Virus record (IMG/VR): IMGVR_UViG_3300032287_000909
Location: 1-21,796 of that record
Length of the DNA: 21,796 nucleotides
From: a virus
Direction: 5' to 3' (one strand)
The position numbers were made by a program, and so were the translations under genes. This document shows, piece after piece, positions 6,166 to 12,568 of the stretch; the first letter of the stretch is position 1, and each line of letters begins with the position of its first letter. Below the pieces are notes generated by a model that did no database searches, was not told the DNA's origin, and saw only the letters and a program-made list of their open reading frames with translations.

Positions 6166-7737
6166 ATGAGCATCCAGGCAAACCAGGGTGGCGGCGTCAC
6201 CATTTTCAGCGCGGGCGGCACCGGTGGTGGCGGAGGCGGCACGCCGGGCGGCTCGTCGGGCCAGCTTCAGTATAACGCTAGCGGCTCGTTTGCCGGCATG
6301 TCGGGCACGTCGTGGAACGACACAACTCGCAGCTTGACGCTCACGGGCGCTACGGTCACGACGTCCGCGCCGCTGTTTGACGTTACCCAGACGTGGAACG
6401 CTGGCGCAACCACGTTCACGGCTATCAAGATGAACGTCACCGATACGGCATCCGCCAGCGCCTCGCTGCTGCTGGATTTGCAGGTGGGCGGGACGAGCCA
6501 GTTCAGTGTCAGCAAATCTGGGCAAGCAATTGCGGCAGATGGGACTGCTGCTGCGCCTGCGCTAAGATTTTCATCAGATAGTGGAATGGGGTTTTATAGA
6601 GTTGCGACTAATACGCTCGGAATTTCTTTTTCCAGTGCTGTAGCGCATGTTTTGACGGCCGCTTCATATCGGTTACGCGCAAATAGCGGCATATATACGC
6701 TGGGAACATCTGATGATGTTCTTTTAAGCCGCGCTGCTGCGGCCTCTCTTCAACTCGGAGCAGCCGACGCTGCCGCTCCCGTCGCGCAGACGCTGGGCGT
6801 TCAGTCTGTTGTTGCTGGCACGACGAACACAGCAGGCACGAACTTCACGATCAAGGGCAGTGCTGGCACCGGCACGGGCGCGGGCGGCTCGATTATCTTT
6901 CAGGTCGCTCCGGCTGGTAGCTCAGGCACTTCACAGAATGCGCTCTCAACGGCGCTGACGATTGCAAGCGACTTGAGTGCTACGTTTGCTGGGTCAGTTA
7001 TAGCCAATACACTTGGCAGTTCGTCTGGTGGGACGTCTATTCTTTCATTTAATACAGCGAGATTCTCGTTTGGTGGCGGCGGGTCTGGTGCGAACGCAGT
7101 CCAATTAAGGTCTGACGGTTTGGTTACATGGGCGGCCGCCGCCAGCATAGGGGGCGCATCTGACACCATCCTTCTCCGCGACGCCGCGAACACCCTCGCG
7201 CTGCGGAATGGGACGGCGGCGCAGGCGTTTCGTGTGTACGGGACATATAACGGCACAAACGATGAATGGATACAGTTAGATCACGGCGTAACATCCGCCA
7301 ACACGGCAACAATTCTCAGTACCAAAACTGGAAGCGGCGTCGCTCGTGCTATTGAAATGCAGGTTGGCACTGCCCGAAAGATTCGTTTCAGTACGACAGG
7401 TGGGTGGGAGTTGATCAATGGAGCAACTCGCGAAGGTTATTTCAATTGGGACGCATTTACTGTTCGGTCGGATGCCTATGTCGGCTTTGCCTCTAGCACA
7501 ACCGTGCCGGGCGGCCAAGGCGATACGAACTTGATTCGCGTTGGCGCAGCCATCATGGGTATCCGTGGTGGCAGCACAACGACAGGCGGCGTCCTCAGCC
7601 TCATTGAGCAAACCGCACCAGCCGCACCAGCAGCAAACGGCGTTTACATCTACGCCGAAGACAACGGCAGCGGCAAGACGCGCCTGATGGCGCTCTTCGC
7701 CACGGGCGCAGCGCAGCAAATCGCCATAGAACCGTAA
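6166..7737 (+). CDS. Fibre-like virion protein (head or tail fibre)
   Basis: The 523-residue protein has a Gly-rich start (GGTGGGGGGTPGG at about 18-30). It is followed by a module common in phage fibres (SSGQLQYNASGSFAGMSGTS, then LLLDLQVGGTSQFSVSKSG), long Ala/Ser/Thr/Gly-rich beta-repeat-like sequence, and a C-terminal part ending EDNGSGKTRLMALFATGAAQ. No enzyme motif is seen. GAGGA precedes the ATG at a good distance. Its position between portal and scaffold is unusual for a tail fibre and suggests a head fibre or an independently acquired receptor-binding module. Base composition is uneven: segments near 6530-6740, 6960-7130 and 7250-7480 are visibly richer in A and T than the flanks, as expected for mosaic fibre genes. 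The fibre call is by sequence style, not by a diagnostic domain. Confidence 0.65.
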   Translation: MSIQANQGGGVTIFSAGGTGGGGGGTPGGSSGQLQYNASGSFAGMSGTSWNDTTRSLTLTGATVTTSAPLFDVTQTWNAGATTFTAIKMNVTDTASASASLLLDLQVGGTSQFSVSKSGQAIAADGTAAAPALRFSSDSGMGFYRVATNTLGISFSSAVAHVLTAASYRLRANSGIYTLGTSDDVLLSRAAAASLQLGAADAAAPVAQTLGVQSVVAGTTNTAGTNFTIKGSAGTGTGAGGSIIFQVAPAGSSGTSQNALSTALTIASDLSATFAGSVIANTLGSSSGGTSILSFNTARFSFGGGGSGANAVQLRSDGLVTWAAAASIGGASDTILLRDAANTLALRNGTAAQAFRVYGTYNGTNDEWIQLDHGVTSANTATILSTKTGSGVARAIEMQVGTARKIRFSTTGGWELINGATREGYFNWDAFTVRSDAYVGFASSTTVPGGQGDTNLIRVGAAIMGIRGGSTTTGGVLSLIEQTAPAAPAANGVYIYAEDNGSGKTRLMALFATGAAQQIAIEP

Positions 7738-7748
7738 GGAACAACCCC

Positions 7749-8123
7749 ATGCCCACACTTAAAATCCTGTGCGAAGGAATGCCTGATGCCCCTGATGGCA
7801 TCTACGGCACGCTAACCGTCTCCGACTCCGATTGGCCTGACGTCAAGGGCGCTCTCTTGCGCCATGAAACCTACGGCTACGTTGTCGAAACAAAGACCGT
7901 ATCCGTTCAGGAAGGCACGGACGCGGACGGCAAGCCGATCATGGTTGACCGCGAAGTCACCACACGCAACCCGGCCACACTGGCACAAGCCATGCAGAAC
8001 TACGCCGACAAGGTAAAGGCCGACGTTGTGCAGGGTGCGAACGCCTACCGCAAGGGCAAGCTCGAAGCGCAGAAACTGGCCGAAGCTGCTGCTGCTTTCA
8101 AACCGATTAACCCGGCAGACTAA
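7749..8123 (+). CDS. Hypothetical protein (124 aa)
   Basis: The protein begins MPTLKILCEGMPDAPDGIYG, has a beta-rich N-terminal half containing YGYVVETKTVSVQEG, and a helical C-terminal half (about residues 75-118) ending in an Ala/Lys-rich segment. I do not recognise the family. AAGGA lies eight bases before the ATG. It directly follows the fibre-like gene by 11 bases and may be a fibre assembly or attachment partner; this is a guess from position only. No membrane segment or signal peptide is visible. Confidence 0.6.
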   Translation: MPTLKILCEGMPDAPDGIYGTLTVSDSDWPDVKGALLRHETYGYVVETKTVSVQEGTDADGKPIMVDREVTTRNPATLAQAMQNYADKVKADVVQGANAYRKGKLEAQKLAEAAAAFKPINPAD

Positions 8124-8142
8124 AACCAAGGTGGAGAGACCT

Positions 8143-8322
8143 TTGATCAAGATCGAACTAACCGCAGAAGAAGCGCAAGTGCTGACGAACATGATTGACG
8201 TTGCTGTGAAGGCGGCGGGCCTTCAGGCGGCGGAAGCTGGCGTTCACTTCGTCAAGAAGATCAAGGAAGCGCAGGAAGCGGCTAAAGCGCCGGCTCCTCC
8301 GGCTGAAGAGCCTGCGCCGTAG
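8143..8322 (+). CDS. Small helical hypothetical protein, TTG start (59 aa)
   Basis: The product reads IKIELTAEEAQVLTNMIDVA after the initiator, followed by a helix with VHFVKKIKEAQEAAK and a Pro/Ala tail (PAPPAEEPAP). Similar short proteins with an ExxAQVLxxxxDxAVKxxGL helix occur in phage structural operons, from memory; their role is unknown. The start is a TTG at 8143 with GGAG six bases upstream. The only ATG in frame (8026) lies deep inside the preceding gene and would add an unlikely N terminus. It is followed by an 80-base gap with a hairpin before the scaffold gene. Confidence 0.6.
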   Translation: MIKIELTAEEAQVLTNMIDVAVKAAGLQAAEAGVHFVKKIKEAQEAAKAPAPPAEEPAP

Positions 8323-8324
8323 CA

Positions 8325-8351
8325 TTGACCAAAATCCTAAACTATGGTCAA
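8325..8351. promoter_or_regulatory. Inverted repeat before the scaffold gene
   Basis: TTGACCA (8325-8331) and TGGTCAA (8345-8351) form a perfect 7-bp inverted repeat with a 13-nt loop in the 79-base gap before the scaffold gene, one of the longer gaps in the late operon. No T tract follows. It could be a protein-binding site or an mRNA-processing hairpin that separates scaffold and coat expression from upstream genes. Confidence 0.35.
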
Positions 8352-8401
8352 TTATCCTCTGACCGTACCGGCGAGGTTCACCGGGTCCGAAAGGAAGCAC
8401 C

Positions 8402-9190
8402 ATGAGCGATGAAGCTCTGAATACCCTAGCGGGTGCGCCCGCGCCAGACCAGGCTCCTACGGCAGCGCCTGCACCTGAAGAAACCAAGCCGGAAGGACAA
8501 ACGACCGAAGCCTCCAAGACTTTCACACAGGAAGAATTGGACGCCATCGTCGGCAAGCGCCTTGCCAGAGAACAGCGGAAATGGGAACGCGAGCAAGCTC
8601 AGCGAATTGCCCAACAGCAAAGTGCTTCCCGCGCAAGCGCAGCACTGCCGCCCGTCGAGCCTAACGATTTCGAGAATGCACAGGCATACGCCGAAGCATT
8701 GGCGGAACGAAAGGCTCAGGAGCTCTTGGCTCAACGGGATGCTGCACGGCAACAGTCTGAGTTTTTGTCGGCCTATCACGAACGCGAAGAGGATGCACGG
8801 GGCAAGTACGACGACTTTGAACAGGTCGCCTACAACCCGAATCTTCCGATAACTGACGTGATGGCGCAGACAATCCAGGCGTCCGAGATTGGTCCTGACG
8901 TCATCTATTGGCTAGGGTCCAACCCGAAGGAAGCCGGACGTATCGCCAACCTGCCGCCCATCCTGCAAGCGCGAGAGATCGGTAAGATTGAGGCCAAGCT
9001 GGCCGCCAATCCGCCGGTCAAGAAAACTTCAACCGCCCCAGCGCCCATCGCGCCGGTAGCAGCTCGCACGGCAGGTTCGCCCGCCTATGATACGACCGAC
9101 CCCCGCTCGCTAAAAACCATGAGCACGTCGGAGTGGATCGAAGCCGAGAGGCAACGGCAGATCAGGAAGTTGGAGGCTCAACGTCGCTAA
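8402..9190 (+). CDS. Scaffolding protein
   Basis: The 262-residue protein lies immediately before the coat gene, as in P22 (gp8, 303 aa). It begins with an acidic, Pro/Ala-rich disordered region (to about residue 38) and continues with FTQEELDAIVGKRLAREQRK, a helical start very common in phage scaffolds. A long charged helical segment rich in Gln, Glu and Arg follows (about 50-135). The C terminus ends in basic EWIEAERQRQIRKLEAQRR, like the coat-binding basic helix-turn-helix of P22 scaffold. It guides coat assembly into the procapsid and then leaves. The ATG has AAAGGA six bases upstream. No protease gene is seen next to it, so release without cleavage is likely. Confidence 0.85.
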   Translation: MSDEALNTLAGAPAPDQAPTAAPAPEETKPEGQTTEASKTFTQEELDAIVGKRLAREQRKWEREQAQRIAQQQSASRASAALPPVEPNDFENAQAYAEALAERKAQELLAQRDAARQQSEFLSAYHEREEDARGKYDDFEQVAYNPNLPITDVMAQTIQASEIGPDVIYWLGSNPKEAGRIANLPPILQAREIGKIEAKLAANPPVKKTSTAPAPIAPVAARTAGSPAYDTTDPRSLKTMSTSEWIEAERQRQIRKLEAQRR

Positions 9191-9210
9191 CCCACTGAAA
9201 GGACAGGGTT

Positions 9211-9307
9211 ATGAGCAATAGTCTACTTACGATTGACATGATAACAAGAAAAAGTCTCGAAATCCTCGAGAACTCTCTTGTGATCACCCGCACCGTGAAC
9301 CGTCAGT
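9211..9307 (+). CDS. Major coat protein, exon 1
   Basis: AAAGGA lies seven bases before the ATG at 9211. Thirty-two codons follow (MSNSLLTIDMITRKSLEILE and then a segment ending TRTVNRQ) plus the first base of codon 33. This is the usual N terminus of P22-like coat proteins, which run on as ..NRxYDDSFA... Here the frame is cut at that point: the next two bases (AA) complete a TAA stop in unspliced RNA, while the rest of the protein resumes at 10045. Joining T9307 to A10045 gives codon TAT (Tyr33) and restores the expected Q-Y-D-D-S-F-A-V-E. The exon's last seven bases form the P1 helix with the intron guide sequence. Confidence 0.9.
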
Positions 9308-10044
9308 AAACGAAAGTCTAGCTGACGTTAAACCCCGCTAATTGCTGGAAACCCCTTAGCGCCATAGCACCACAGCGTAGTTAGAAATGACAAGCGCGAC
9401 GGTTTGAAAAGTCTGTGGATTGGGCAATCAGCAGCCGAGCATCTTATCGTTAATTGCGGTATGATGAAGGTTCAACGACTAGAGCGCAAGCTCGTAGGGC
9501 CAAGCGGCCCGAAATGCGGGGCAGACATGAAACGTGACTTGAGACAGCGTTTTTTCGCAAAGGTGGTCGAAAAAGAGAACGGATGTCATGAATGGATGGG
9601 TTGTTTAATGCCTAACGGCTACGGACAGTTCCATAAGAACGGAAAAACCGCTTACGCTCACCGCGTAGCATACGAGTTAGCTAACGGTGACTTAAGCGGG
9701 GCGTATGTTCTCCATTCTTGCGACAACCGAAAGTGTGTAAACCCAGCGCATTTGTTTGCTGGTGATTTTGACGCCAACATGCAGGACATGGTGGCAAAAG
9801 GTCGCCAAGCACACGGAACGCGGAACGGACATGCTAAACTCTCAGAAGACCAAGTACGTGAGATACGCGCTTTCTTAGGCACAAACCGCGAAATTGCGGC
9901 GCAGTACGGTGTTACACCTTCTTTGGTGTCAATGATACGTACTGGTCGAATTTGGCGAAATGTCTGAAGATATAGTCTGATCTGCCGTGAAAGCGGCAGC
10001 CGCGCAAGCGGGGGCGGGTGTAGCGGCCAGTCCTGAACGTGGTG
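9308..10044 (+). ncRNA. Group I self-splicing intron in the coat gene
   Basis: The 737-nt intron removes itself from coat mRNA. The exon end CGTCAGT (9301-9307) pairs with GCTGACG (9321-9327) to form a 7-bp P1 with the canonical U-G pair at the 5' splice site, and the intron ends in G (10044). Core motifs match phage group I introns such as T4 td: a Q-like AATTGCTGGAAA (9340-9351), GGCAATCAGCAGCCGAGC (9423-9440), an R-like TTCAACGACTA (9471-9481) and an S-like AAGATATAGTC (9967-9977). GACTA and TAGTC in the last two form P7. Two stacked hairpins follow, with a GAAA loop (9982-9999) and a GCAA loop (10000-10011). An HNH ORF fills the loop between R and S (P8 region). A short P10 (GAC 10047-10049 with GTC 9316-9318) is possible but weak. 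The subgroup was not determined. Confidence 0.93.
9527..9967 (+). CDS. Intron-encoded HNH homing endonuclease
   Basis: The 146-residue protein would cut intronless coat genes and so spread the intron. Residues 20-80 hold an HNH fold of the HNH_3 type: CHEWMGCLMPNGYGQF, then AHRVAYELA, then VLHSCDNRKCVNPAHLFAGD with the H63/N72/H75 triad and Cys65/Cys70 as likely structural zinc ligands. The C-terminal part (about 104-146, AKLSEDQVREIRAFL to the end) looks like a helix-turn-helix that reads DNA, ending VTPSLVSMIRTGRIWRNV. The ATG at 9527 follows a GGGG run; an in-frame upstream start at 9404 would be translated through conserved intron core and is rejected. The stop codon TGA (9965-9967) touches the conserved S motif. 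All key residues look intact, suggesting an active element. Confidence 0.9.
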   Translation: MKRDLRQRFFAKVVEKENGCHEWMGCLMPNGYGQFHKNGKTAYAHRVAYELANGDLSGAYVLHSCDNRKCVNPAHLFAGDFDANMQDMVAKGRQAHGTRNGHAKLSEDQVREIRAFLGTNREIAAQYGVTPSLVSMIRTGRIWRNV

Positions 10045-11144
10045 ATGACGATTCGTTCGCGGTCGAAGGCGCCAAGATTGGCTCCACTCTCCGCATCCGT
10101 CTGCCCGACCGCGCGCTGGTCACGGACGGCGCGGCGCTTCAAGTGCAGGACGACAACGAGCAGTACACCACGCTCGCCGTCTCCAGCCAGAAGCACATCG
10201 GCGTCAACTTCACGACCGCCGAGCTCACCATGCAGCTCGACGATTTCGCCGAGCGCGTGCTCAAGCCGCGTATTTCGCAGCTCGCCGCGTCCATCGACGC
10301 CGACGTCGCCAACTCGTTCCGGTTCATCGGCAACTCGGTCGGCACGCCGGGCACAACGCCGGCAACTTCACTGGTCCTTCTCCAGGCCCAGCAGAAGCTG
10401 AACGAGAACGCGGCCGTGATGTCGCCCCGCTACGCCACCGTCAACCCGGCCGCCAACGCCGCGCTGATCGAAGGCATGAAGGGCCTCTTCAATCCGGTCT
10501 CGGCAGTCTCCAAGCAGTTCAAGAACGGCATGTTCGGCGAAGGCATTCTCGGCTACGACGAGATCAGCATGTCGCAGTCGATTAAGCAGTTCACTACGGG
10601 CTCCCGCACGGGCACCCTGACAATGAACGCTTCGGTCACGACTGAAGGCGCAACCAGCCTTGTGATCACGGGCCTCGGCTCCACGGTCATCAAGGCCGGC
10701 GACGTCTTCACAGTGGCGGACTGCTACGCAGTCAACCCGCAGACCCGTGAAAGCACGGGCTCGCTCTTCCAGTTCGTCGCGCTGGCCGACGTCACGGCGT
10801 CCACGACCGCTACGGTCACGGTCGCCGCGATGTATTCCGCTTCGCACGCGCTGGCCACGGTCGATGCTCTGCCGCAGTCCGGCAAGACGGTGACCTTCCT
10901 TGGGTCGCCCTCGACGCAGTACCCGCAGAACTTGATCTACCACAAGGACGCCATCGCGTTCGCCACCGCCGACCTGCTCATGCCGCAGGGCGTCGATATG
11001 GCCTCGCGCCAGGTTCACAACGGCATCTCGCTGCGCATTGTCCGCCAGTACGACATCAACAACGACCGTCTCCCGTGTCGTATTGATGTTCTCTACGGCT
11101 ACAGCGTCATCCGTCCGCAGATGGCCGTGCGCCTCTGGGGCTAA
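10045..11144 (+). CDS. Major coat protein, exon 2 (main body)
   Basis: Exon 2 completes a 398-residue coat protein (spliced CDS 9211-9307 joined to 10045-11144), close to P22 gp5 (430 aa). It builds the icosahedral shell. The segment after the junction, DDSFAVEGAKIGSTLRIR, then GAALQVQDDNEQYTTLAVSS, VNFTTAELTMQLDDFAERVL and KPRISQLAASIDAD, is typical of the P22-like HK97-fold coat family. A Thr/Val-rich domain in the middle (TLTMNASVTTEGATSLVITG) may correspond to an inserted beta domain. The C terminus is DVLYGYSVIRPQMAVRLWG. An in-frame GTG at 9987, inside the intron's P9 hairpin, would give a spurious 385-residue protein and should not be used as the start. A hairpin with a short T tail follows nine bases after the stop. 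Confidence 0.93.
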
Positions 11145-11152
11145 GCTAACTG

Positions 11153-11174
11153 GACGCCCTACGGGGCGTCTTTT
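11153..11174 (+). terminator. Terminator after the coat gene (UACG loop)
   Basis: GACGCCC (11153-11159) pairs with GGGCGTC (11164-11170) around a TACG loop closed by C-G, the very stable UNCG tetraloop class, followed by TTTT. It probably ends or protects much of the coat transcript so that coat is made in excess of downstream genes. Confidence 0.75.
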
Positions 11175-11198
11175 CCCCTCTTTTCAGGAGCTATCACT

Positions 11199-11612
11199 AT
11201 GGCACTTCCCAACGGCGCCGGCGGCTATCAGGTCGGCGATGGCAACCTCAACGACCCGATCATTGATCTGATCTCGGCCCCCACGTCTCTGACTGCTACG
11301 GCCACCCTCACGGCAGCGCAGATTCTGGGCGGCCTGATTCTGGCCAACAGCGGCGTCACGTCCACGCAGACGTACACGCTGCCGACAGTCACGGATCTTG
11401 AGGCGACGCTCATCAACTCTGATCGTATCGGCACGAGCTTTTCGTTCCGCGTTGTTAACCTCGGCACGTCCTCGGGCACTGCGGTCATTGCCGCTGGCAC
11501 GGGCTGGACGGTTTCGGGCTCGCTCACCATGACGATTCCGGTCACGACCGGCGCCATGCTGATCGCGCGCAAGACCACTGCCACCACATGGACGCTCTAT
11601 CGCGTGGCTTAG
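11199..11612 (+). CDS. Decoration-like or capsid-associated protein 1
   Basis: The 137-residue protein begins MALPNGAGGYQVGDGNLNDP and is otherwise rich in Thr, Ala, Val and Gly with a beta pattern (TYTLPTVTDLEATLIN, GTGWTVSGSLTMTIPVTTGA, TTWTLYRVA). Small beta-rich proteins directly after the coat gene are often head decoration or stabilising proteins; that role is inferred from location and composition. AGGAG lies eight bases before the ATG. The gene is flanked on both sides by UACG-loop hairpins, so its mRNA segment may be handled as a separate unit. No signal peptide or transmembrane segment is convincing. Confidence 0.65.
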   Translation: MALPNGAGGYQVGDGNLNDPIIDLISAPTSLTATATLTAAQILGGLILANSGVTSTQTYTLPTVTDLEATLINSDRIGTSFSFRVVNLGTSSGTAVIAAGTGWTVSGSLTMTIPVTTGAMLIARKTTATTWTLYRVA

Positions 11613-11620
11613 CCAGCCTC

Positions 11621-11640
11621 GGGCGACCTACGGGTCGCCC
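11621..11640 (+). terminator. UACG-loop hairpin after decoration-like gene 1
   Basis: GGGCGACC (11621-11628) pairs perfectly with GGTCGCCC (11633-11640) around TACG. No T tract follows (ACCACC), so it is more likely a weak terminator or an RNA-stabilising 3' structure than a full stop. Confidence 0.6.
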
Positions 11641-11661
11641 ACCACCTATGGAGTGACTTAC

Positions 11662-12180
11662 ATGCCGAATCAGAAGCCTGTCGGCGTCGCCTACTCCGAT
11701 CCGGAGTTGACCAGCGGCACGACCATCACGGGCGCCACTATCGACAGCACGTCGCGCATTCTGTCCAACATCGCCACCGGTGTAACCGTAGGCCAGCAGG
11801 GTGCGACCATCACTACCACTGGCAACAGTGACGTCTTCGTCATTGTGCCGGCTGCGGGGGTGTTGGCTACGGCCCAGTTCTCCGGCGTTGACGCCCTCGC
11901 GGCGAACGACACCAACTTCATCACGTTCACGATCACCAACCTCGGCCTCGCCGGGGCGGGCTCGACGGCCATGCTGGCGGCTACCGACGCCAACACGACC
12001 AAGGCTACAGGAGGCACAGCGCTCGCGGCTAACACTCTGCGTTCTCTGTCGCTCAACGGTACGGCGGCCAATCTGGTCGTGGCTGCGGGCGACCGCCTCC
12101 GCATTCGTGCGGCGGCCACCGGCACGCTGGCCAACACGGTCACGTTCCCGGTTTACCGGCTCAGCTTTACGGTATCCTGA
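11662..12180 (+). CDS. Decoration-like or capsid-associated protein 2
   Basis: The 172-residue protein begins MPNQKPVGVAYSDPELTSGT and is a Thr/Ala/Asn-rich beta protein (QQGATITTTGNSDVFVIVPA, FITFTITNLGLAG, TGTLANTVTFPVYRLSFTVS). Its composition resembles the preceding protein, but I see no clear sequence duplication. I chose the ATG at 11662, eight bases after GGAG (11650-11653); a GTG at 11653 lies inside that ribosome site. The likely role is shell decoration or a short virion surface protein, inferred from location after coat and before the tail adaptor. It too is followed by a UACG hairpin. Confidence 0.62.
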   Translation: MPNQKPVGVAYSDPELTSGTTITGATIDSTSRILSNIATGVTVGQQGATITTTGNSDVFVIVPAAGVLATAQFSGVDALAANDTNFITFTITNLGLAGAGSTAMLAATDANTTKATGGTALAANTLRSLSLNGTAANLVVAAGDRLRIRAAATGTLANTVTFPVYRLSFTVS

Positions 12181-12191
12181 TACAATATAAC

Positions 12192-12211
12192 AGGCGGCCT
12201 ACGGGCCGCCT
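12192..12211 (+). terminator. UACG-loop hairpin after decoration-like gene 2
   Basis: AGGCGGCC (12192-12199) pairs perfectly with GGCCGCCT (12204-12211) around TACG, eleven bases after the stop. It is followed by GGCCCTTTCC, with only a poor T tract. It is the third hairpin of identical loop design in about 1.05 kb. Confidence 0.6.
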
Positions 12212-12232
12212 GGCCCTTTCCATAGGTGTTAA

Positions 12233-12568
12233 ATGGCTGTAATTTATCTGCGCCACCCGGTCCACGGCACCAAGGTCGCCACGATGGATCTGGAGGCCGA
12301 CTACGACGTGGAGAACGGGTGGGAGATATTCACCCCGGAGACTATTGATGGCGACAGCGGGCGACCAGATCAATCGAGCCCTGCGGCTCCTCGGCGTGCT
12401 GGCCGAAGGCGAAACGCCTTCAGCCGCGACGTCACAGGACGCGCTGACGGCAATGAACCAGATGATCGACAGTTGGAACACGGAACGGCTGTCGGTGTTC
12501 TCAACGCAGGATCAGGTGTTCACGTGGCCGGCGAGCCAACGCAGCCGGACGTTGGGGCCAACGGGTAA
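12233..12568 (+). CDS. Small phage protein overprinting the tail adaptor gene
   Basis: The ORF encodes 111 residues. The first part, MAVIYLRHPVHGTKVATMDL followed by EADYDVENGWEIFTPET, is a pattern I know from small proteins that precede the tail adaptor gene in P22-like podoviruses. It has an AGGTG site just before the ATG. The rest, from about residue 39, lies entirely inside the next gene in another frame (221-base overlap) and is Arg/Pro/Gly-rich (RRAGRRRNAF). The conserved front part is likely real. The tail is either a true overprinted extension or a read-on caused by a lost stop codon in GC-rich DNA. Function is unknown. Confidence 0.55.
   Translation: MAVIYLRHPVHGTKVATMDLEADYDVENGWEIFTPETIDGDSGRPDQSSPAAPRRAGRRRNAFSRDVTGRADGNEPDDRQLEHGTAVGVLNAGSGVHVAGEPTQPDVGANG

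Noticed and set aside
8026-8142. ATG start at 8026 for the 59-residue protein
   Set aside because: It would overlap the previous gene by almost 100 bases in another frame; TTG 8143 has GGAG at proper spacing.
9450-9482. GGTTCAA-like sequence suggesting a tRNA T-arm
   Set aside because: It is part of the group I intron R motif; no acceptor stem or anticodon arm can be drawn around it.
9404-9526. Longer N terminus for the HNH endonuclease starting at 9404
   Set aside because: These bases are conserved intron core (including the R motif TTCAACGACTA), and the HNH family match begins only after the ATG at 9527.
9987-10044. GTG at 9987 as start of the coat protein
   Set aside because: It lies inside an intron hairpin and gives an N terminus unlike any coat protein; exon 1 at 9211 supplies the expected start.
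9308-10044. Intein or simple gene insertion in the coat gene
   Set aside because: The frame closes at once with TAA, no intein splicing motifs are present, and the P1 helix, terminal G and core RNA motifs show an RNA-level intron.
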